Part shown: positions 60,463 through 64,000 of the stretch, piece after piece
How positions within the stretch are numbered: the stretch's first letter is position 1
How the letters are laid out: each line of letters starts with the position of its first letter
Assembly: GCF_003545885.1 (NCBI RefSeq)
Contig: NZ_QHCT01000011.1
Location: 11,260 to 75,259, forward strand
Origin: Leptospira stimsonii
Lineage (GTDB): Bacteria; Spirochaetota; Leptospiria; Leptospirales; Leptospiraceae
DNA: 64,000 nucleotides
Direction: 5' to 3'
Made by a program: the position numbers and the translations under genes
The notes under the pieces: generated by a model
Database searches by the model: none
Seen by the model: the letters and a program-made list of their open reading frames with translations, nothing else
Told to the model about the DNA's origin: nothing

Positions 60463-61518
60463 TTAGAATGTGTTATCAATAAATTCCATTGCATCAACCT
60501 CATGATAATCAACATTCACATTATAGAATATATTCTTTACTCTTATTTTCATTCTATCGTCAATATATTTATTAACAATATGAACTTCCTTGTCCTGATT
60601 CAGGAAACCTTTTCCACTACCTTCTCTTAGCATTCGCTCAAATAAAAGATCCGATTCAGGGAAAGAATATCCTATGAAATATAGTTTATTACTAACCTTC
60701 ATTCGGGAAGTTGCTCGATACCAAATATCATGTATAATATTTGAATCCAATTTTTTTCCGAATACTGGAGGAATAATAAAAGGTGTATAAGGCCAATTCA
60801 GTCCAAGGCTTTCATTATAAAATGAAGATTGCGTTGCGTCTAACCACATTAGATTTTCTCTCGTATTAGGTGGATTCAAATAACATTCATTTGTTTTCCA
60901 TGGAGCCTGATGAACAGGAACAGCCCAATTCAATGAGCCGTGCAACTTAAGCAATTTTATTTCCGATTCACAATAATAATTCGAACTCTTGAACTGCGAT
61001 TCTATATTTCTGGTTATATGAGGGACGGGATCCATGATTGGTCCATAACCAGTTCCAGGGAACCAGTAACCGGAATTGAGTAATAAATTGTCCATTATCA
61101 AATCATAATTTGTTGTCACAACTCCCGATTTATTACTTAGGATATATTTTTTTAATTTTCCTAATATCTCTGAATTCTTATGCGTTCCATTTGAAATTGA
61201 TTGAGATATTTGTCGATTAACGATCGACGATGTAATGAGGCCAATTAGTTGATCAAATACAATGGAATAGATAGCTGTATTTTCTCCCTCCAATGAAAAT
61301 GGAGAACTATGTAAAAATGTTGCCACTTTTTCAAAATTAACATTGTCCCAAGAATCTCCAAAGTATTCGTTAATATATTGAGTAAGTAAATTTCCATGGA
61401 AATTATCCGGAATTTTATTATTATTCTTAGCTTCAATTAATAATGAATTCGATAGCGGAAATAAATTATCAAATGAATGACTAAAACCGGCACCTAAAAC
61501 GAAAGTAACTATATTCAT
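60463..61518 (-). CDS. SIR2-family protein (possible NADase defence effector)
   Basis: A 351-residue protein with the SIR2-like Rossmann fold: VLGAGFSHSF (GAGFS at 9 to 13), SNKSGVVTTNYDLIMDNLLL (TTNYD at 135 to 139), KLHGSLNW (His193) and YFIGYSFPESDLLFERM near 290. These are the NAD-binding motifs. No other domain is attached. Stand-alone SIR2-domain proteins with this order include anti-phage proteins that destroy NAD on infection. Codons are very AT-rich compared with the neighbours, which suggests transfer. Confidence 0.8.
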   Translation of the reverse strand: MNIVTFVLGAGFSHSFDNLFPLSNSLLIEAKNNNKIPDNFHGNLLTQYINEYFGDSWDNVNFEKVATFLHSSPFSLEGENTAIYSIVFDQLIGLITSSIVNRQISQSISNGTHKNSEILGKLKKYILSNKSGVVTTNYDLIMDNLLLNSGYWFPGTGYGPIMDPVPHITRNIESQFKSSNYYCESEIKLLKLHGSLNWAVPVHQAPWKTNECYLNPPNTRENLMWLDATQSSFYNESLGLNWPYTPFIIPPVFGKKLDSNIIHDIWYRATSRMKVSNKLYFIGYSFPESDLLFERMLREGSGKGFLNQDKEVHIVNKYIDDRMKIRVKNIFYNVNVDYHEVDAMEFIDNTF

Positions 61519-61620
61519 TATATTTTCATTTCTTTATTTTGGCAAACTAGAAATTTCAAATTAAGTTCGCGGGATTCTTATTTTTCGTACCTGACTTTCA
61601 TAAATGGAAACCATTGATAA

Positions 61621-61914
61621 TCATACGACTTGCTTGTAGGTTCTTATTTCTTTCAGTTCTTTTTCCCGATCATGTTCAATATTCCGTAAATCGTATTCAT
61701 TTTGAAGATTCAACCAAAATGAATCAGTCTGTTCAAAGAACCTTCCAAACCTTGCCGAAACTTCCGCAGAAATTCCTCGCTTCCCTGATATAATATCGTA
61801 AATGTTTGGAGAAGGGACGCCTGTCTCCTTAGCCAAACGGTAAGCTGAAATTTCCATTTCTTCTAAAATGTCACCCAATATTTCCCCAGGATGGGGGTTT
61901 ATAATTTTTGCCAT
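61621..61914 (-). CDS. higA: HigA antitoxin
   Basis: A 97-residue XRE antitoxin from the ATG at 61914 (a longer frame runs into higB). It opens MAKIINPHPGEILGDILEEM, has the HTH ISAYRLAKETGVPSPNIYDI and ends with WLNLQNEYDLRNIEHD, the standard HigA phrases. It binds and neutralises HigB and represses the operon. Located 19 bases after higB. Confidence 0.92.
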   Translation of the reverse strand: MAKIINPHPGEILGDILEEMEISAYRLAKETGVPSPNIYDIISGKRGISAEVSARFGRFFEQTDSFWLNLQNEYDLRNIEHDREKELKEIRTYKQVV

Positions 61915-61933
61915 TAGTATTACTCCTGATTTT

Positions 61934-62215
61934 TTAATGATAGTCAAGAATCTCAACATCGCTTGCGCCTGCTTCGCTCCAAGTGAACACAATCCTAAAT
62001 TGCTTGTCGATAGAAATTGAGTATTGTCCTTTTCGATCGCCCTTTAACACGTGCAATCGATTACTTGGAGGTATCAGTAAATCTTCTGGGCGTTTCGCGG
62101 CATTCAACATTTTTAATTTCTTAACTGCCCGCTCGTGAATTTTGGACGGAAACTTTTTTGATGGCTTACCAAGGAAAACTAATCTCGTTTCTTCATTTGC
62201 AAAACCCACTATCAC
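61934..62215 (-). CDS. higB: HigB toxin, RelE superfamily
   Basis: A 93-residue mRNA-cleaving toxin. Typical phrases: NEETRLVFLGKPSKKFPSKI, RAVKKLKMLNAAKRPEDLLI, PPSNRLHVLKGDRKGQYSIS and FRIVFTWSEAGASDVEILDYH. The order toxin then antitoxin is that of higBA. Full length, so probably active. Confidence 0.92.
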   Translation of the reverse strand: MIVGFANEETRLVFLGKPSKKFPSKIHERAVKKLKMLNAAKRPEDLLIPPSNRLHVLKGDRKGQYSISIDKQFRIVFTWSEAGASDVEILDYH

Positions 62216-62226
62216 ATTGATTTATA

Positions 62227-62239
62227 TATCACTATGATA
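62227..62239. promoter_or_regulatory. Candidate higBA operator
   Basis: TATCA and TGATA with three bases between (13 bases), just upstream of higB in AT-rich sequence. HigA proteins repress their own promoter; this is a plausible site but short. Confidence 0.3.
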
Positions 62240-62404
62240 CACAAGTGTCAATATTAAAATTATACAAAAGAGAGAATGGGGTGGAACTACGAAAAAATTA
62301 GATTGCCTAGAAAATAAATACCATACATCTGATTGCTTAACTTCCGATAATGGTAATTATGTCGCTTAAAAATTAAGCCTTATTTAAACGTACGAAAATC
62401 AACT

Positions 62405-63592
62405 TTATGCAAGGTCCATTTTAATAGAATCTCTACTAATATACTTTTTCGAATCTTTAATATTAATGGGAATACCTGGGCCCTGAACAAATTCTCCTGA
62501 TTTTTCTTTTTGGCTGAGATTATGATTTAATTTTAATAAAAATTCAAGTATGTTATTTTTCTTTTTCATTCCGTAAGCATTTCTAACCGCTTCATCTAAT
62601 TTCGTTTGAATTTGTGAAATCTCATTGTTTGGACTTTTTTCTGATATTCTATATAAATCTCTTAACGACAGATTCTGTTTATCCATTAATTTCCTTCTTT
62701 CTTTGTAAAATGCGTGAGCTATAGTAGCGACTTCGTCTACCATTTTAATTGTTGGGTTTTGTGGCCAAGGAAAGGAATCAAATACCGTGTCGGAAGTATA
62801 TCTCCAATCCCCTTTTAGAGTAGAACATCTCGCTTTAAACCAAGCCCAATGAATACTTGAACTTAAAATTCCAAATGAATAATCATCCGGTAGCGGGAAT
62901 ACTTGTAATGCGTCGTTTGGATGAATATCTTTATCTACAAATTCGAAAATAGGTCTTTTAGTAACACGGGAGCAGACTATATAGCGTGGAATTATTCTTA
63001 TTCTATTCATGAGTTCTTCTCTTGGATAGCCTAGATGCCACCAGGAATTAAGAAAATTTTTGTGGTGATGATTAACTTTTGCAGAAGGATTCTTTTCTAA
63101 TAATTTTTTGTTCTTTGCTTCTTCTTCTTTGGCTTTATTTTTTCTAACAGAAAACACGGTAGTTTCTATTTGATTAAATAATTCTTTAAATTTCTGCGCT
63201 TCAAAAACTGAATAGTTACTAAAATCTATAACATACCTTTTAGGGAGTGAATCTTTTTCCTTAAGTAAATCGTTACCTATTAAATAGGGAAATAATACTT
63301 TAGAATTATTTTTATCTTTTTTTAATAGCTTCTCAGCTACATCTTTTTTGAGGAGGAATCCTTCGTGGCCGTGAGTCTGACCCTGATAGCATGCCTGGGA
63401 ATTTTTATTTATATTTAAGGACATTGCATTCCCTACATCAAATTCCATACTTAAAGAAGAATTAATATTTTTAGGATGGTGATATTCAAATGGAGAATCT
63501 ATGTTATCGCCTATTTGAATACTTAAAGTTTTTTCTTCATCGTAACTACCTTTTATCCAACTAACTATTGATACATATACAATTGCTTCACC
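62405..63592 (-). pseudogene. DNA methyltransferase C-terminal part, cut by IS
   Basis: A frame of about 395 codons that continues upstream of the first ATG to the IS end. It contains the target-recognition and C-terminal part of a class I methyltransferase (MmeI/type II-G, BREX or DISARM-like): GEAIVYVSIVSWIKG, FLLKKDVAEKLLKKD, WHLGYPREELMNRIR and the hallmark TSDTVFDSFPWPQNP. The catalytic NPPY part is absent; the frame meets the IS at a stop at about 63,593. So the gene was broken by insertion and likely inactive. The original system type cannot be told from this half. Confidence 0.75.
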
Positions 63593-64000
63593 TTGGAGTT
63601 ACCCCCAAAAATCATACAGCCAATGTTAGCTCTTTTTCGATAAATTCCTTCGGCGATAACATTTGCAATCCTTTATGTGGCGCAAAGGAATTGTAGTCGT
63701 CAATCCAATTGTGTATTTTCAGCATAACTTCTTCAGCATGATTTAAGTGATTCACATAAACATAATCTCTTTTGAATGTTTTTACAAAGGCTTCGGCCAT
63801 TCCGTTACTCTCCGGAGAATAAGCAGGGGTATGACAAACTTCAAATCCCAGCGTTTCAATAAAAGCCATAGTGGCAAAAGAAGTATATTGAGGACCATTG
63901 TCTGATAGGAACTGCGTCGAAGGGACTTTGGAATCACCAAATCGTTGCTCCTTTGCTTCAAGAAGCATATCTCGAATCATCTGACCGTCAATGCCAATCG
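63593..64000 (-). mobile_element. IS3-family insertion sequence, left part
   Basis: One end lies near 63593, where the methyltransferase frame stops and TTGGAGTTACCCCC begins, plausibly the terminal inverted repeat. The element continues past the right edge of the window, so its other end and target duplication are unseen. Confidence 0.6.
63612..64000 (-). CDS. IS3-family transposase (OrfB-like), 5' part beyond window
   Basis: The C-terminal 129 residues of an rve-type integrase domain, open to the right edge. It has FLSDNGPQYTS (second catalytic Asp) and AYSPESNGMAEAFVKTFKRD (catalytic Glu region), then HNWIDDYNSFAPHKGLQMLS, the usual IS3 C-terminal phrase. The first Asp and the partner OrfA lie outside. 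Its intact end suggests a recent element. Confidence 0.9.
   Translation of the reverse strand, partial: IGIDGQMIRDMLLEAKEQRFGDSKVPSTQFLSDNGPQYTSFATMAFIETLGFEVCHTPAYSPESNGMAEAFVKTFKRDYVYVNHLNHAEEVMLKIHNWIDDYNSFAPHKGLQMLSPKEFIEKELTLAV

Noticed and set aside
1..64000. CRISPR arrays, tRNA and rRNA genes
   Set aside because: No regular spacer-repeat pattern and no tRNA-like or rRNA-like segment was noticed while reading; a covariance search was not possible.

Overview
The window looks like Leptospira DNA (spirochaete, moderately AT-rich). This rests on recognised protein types rather than a search: many short-lipobox lipoproteins of spirochaetal style, a very large secreted protein with a Hint domain of a type common in Leptospira, and unusual UmuD and seven-helix membrane proteins. 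No rRNA, tRNA or CRISPR array was seen.

Positions 1 to about 31,300 hold most of a tailed-phage prophage, nearly all read leftward (minus strand). From right to left come partition genes (parA, parB) with palindromic parS-like sites, a replication protein, four XRE repressors read rightward (two with a small convergent partner gene), RecT/Bet and a nuclease, a second replication initiator carrying iteron-like repeats inside its gene, a block of small early genes, a DUF488-like / adenine-methyltransferase-like / ParB-Srx-like cassette, small and large terminase, portal, scaffold, P22-type coat, connectors, tail tube, tail chaperones joined by a -1 frameshift site, tape measure, distal tail protein, and a further tail gene cut by the window edge. 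No integrase or lysis gene is in view. The partition and replication genes suggest an element able to persist as a plasmid.

Positions 31,500 to 33,420 are a transition zone: two XRE repressors and a seven-helix membrane protein. Positions 33,600 to 45,750 are one compact rightward operon for a tripartite RND exporter: TolC, two lipoproteins, a TPR protein, a membrane protein, an adaptor, one complete RND pump and a second RND subunit that has lost its proton-relay region. A leftward lipoprotein gene follows.

Positions 47,100 to 54,070 encode a 2,085-residue secreted protein with a Hint self-processing domain and a C-terminal candidate effector, followed by a lipoprotein that may be its immunity protein. 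A MIP18-like protein and a small lipoprotein come next. Positions 55,100 to 56,700 hold a FeeM-like N-acyltransferase gene, whose start codon lies inside a long palindrome, followed by a seven-helix membrane protein: a possible lipid-signal maker and sensor pair.

Positions 56,800 to 59,300 are DNA-damage genes: an SRAP protein, a UmuD that lacks both catalytic residues, and UmuC. A zinc-cluster protein follows. Positions 60,460 to 64,000 look like a decayed defence island: a SIR2-family protein, a HigBA toxin-antitoxin pair, and a DNA methyltransferase gene cut by an IS3-family insertion sequence that runs off the right edge.
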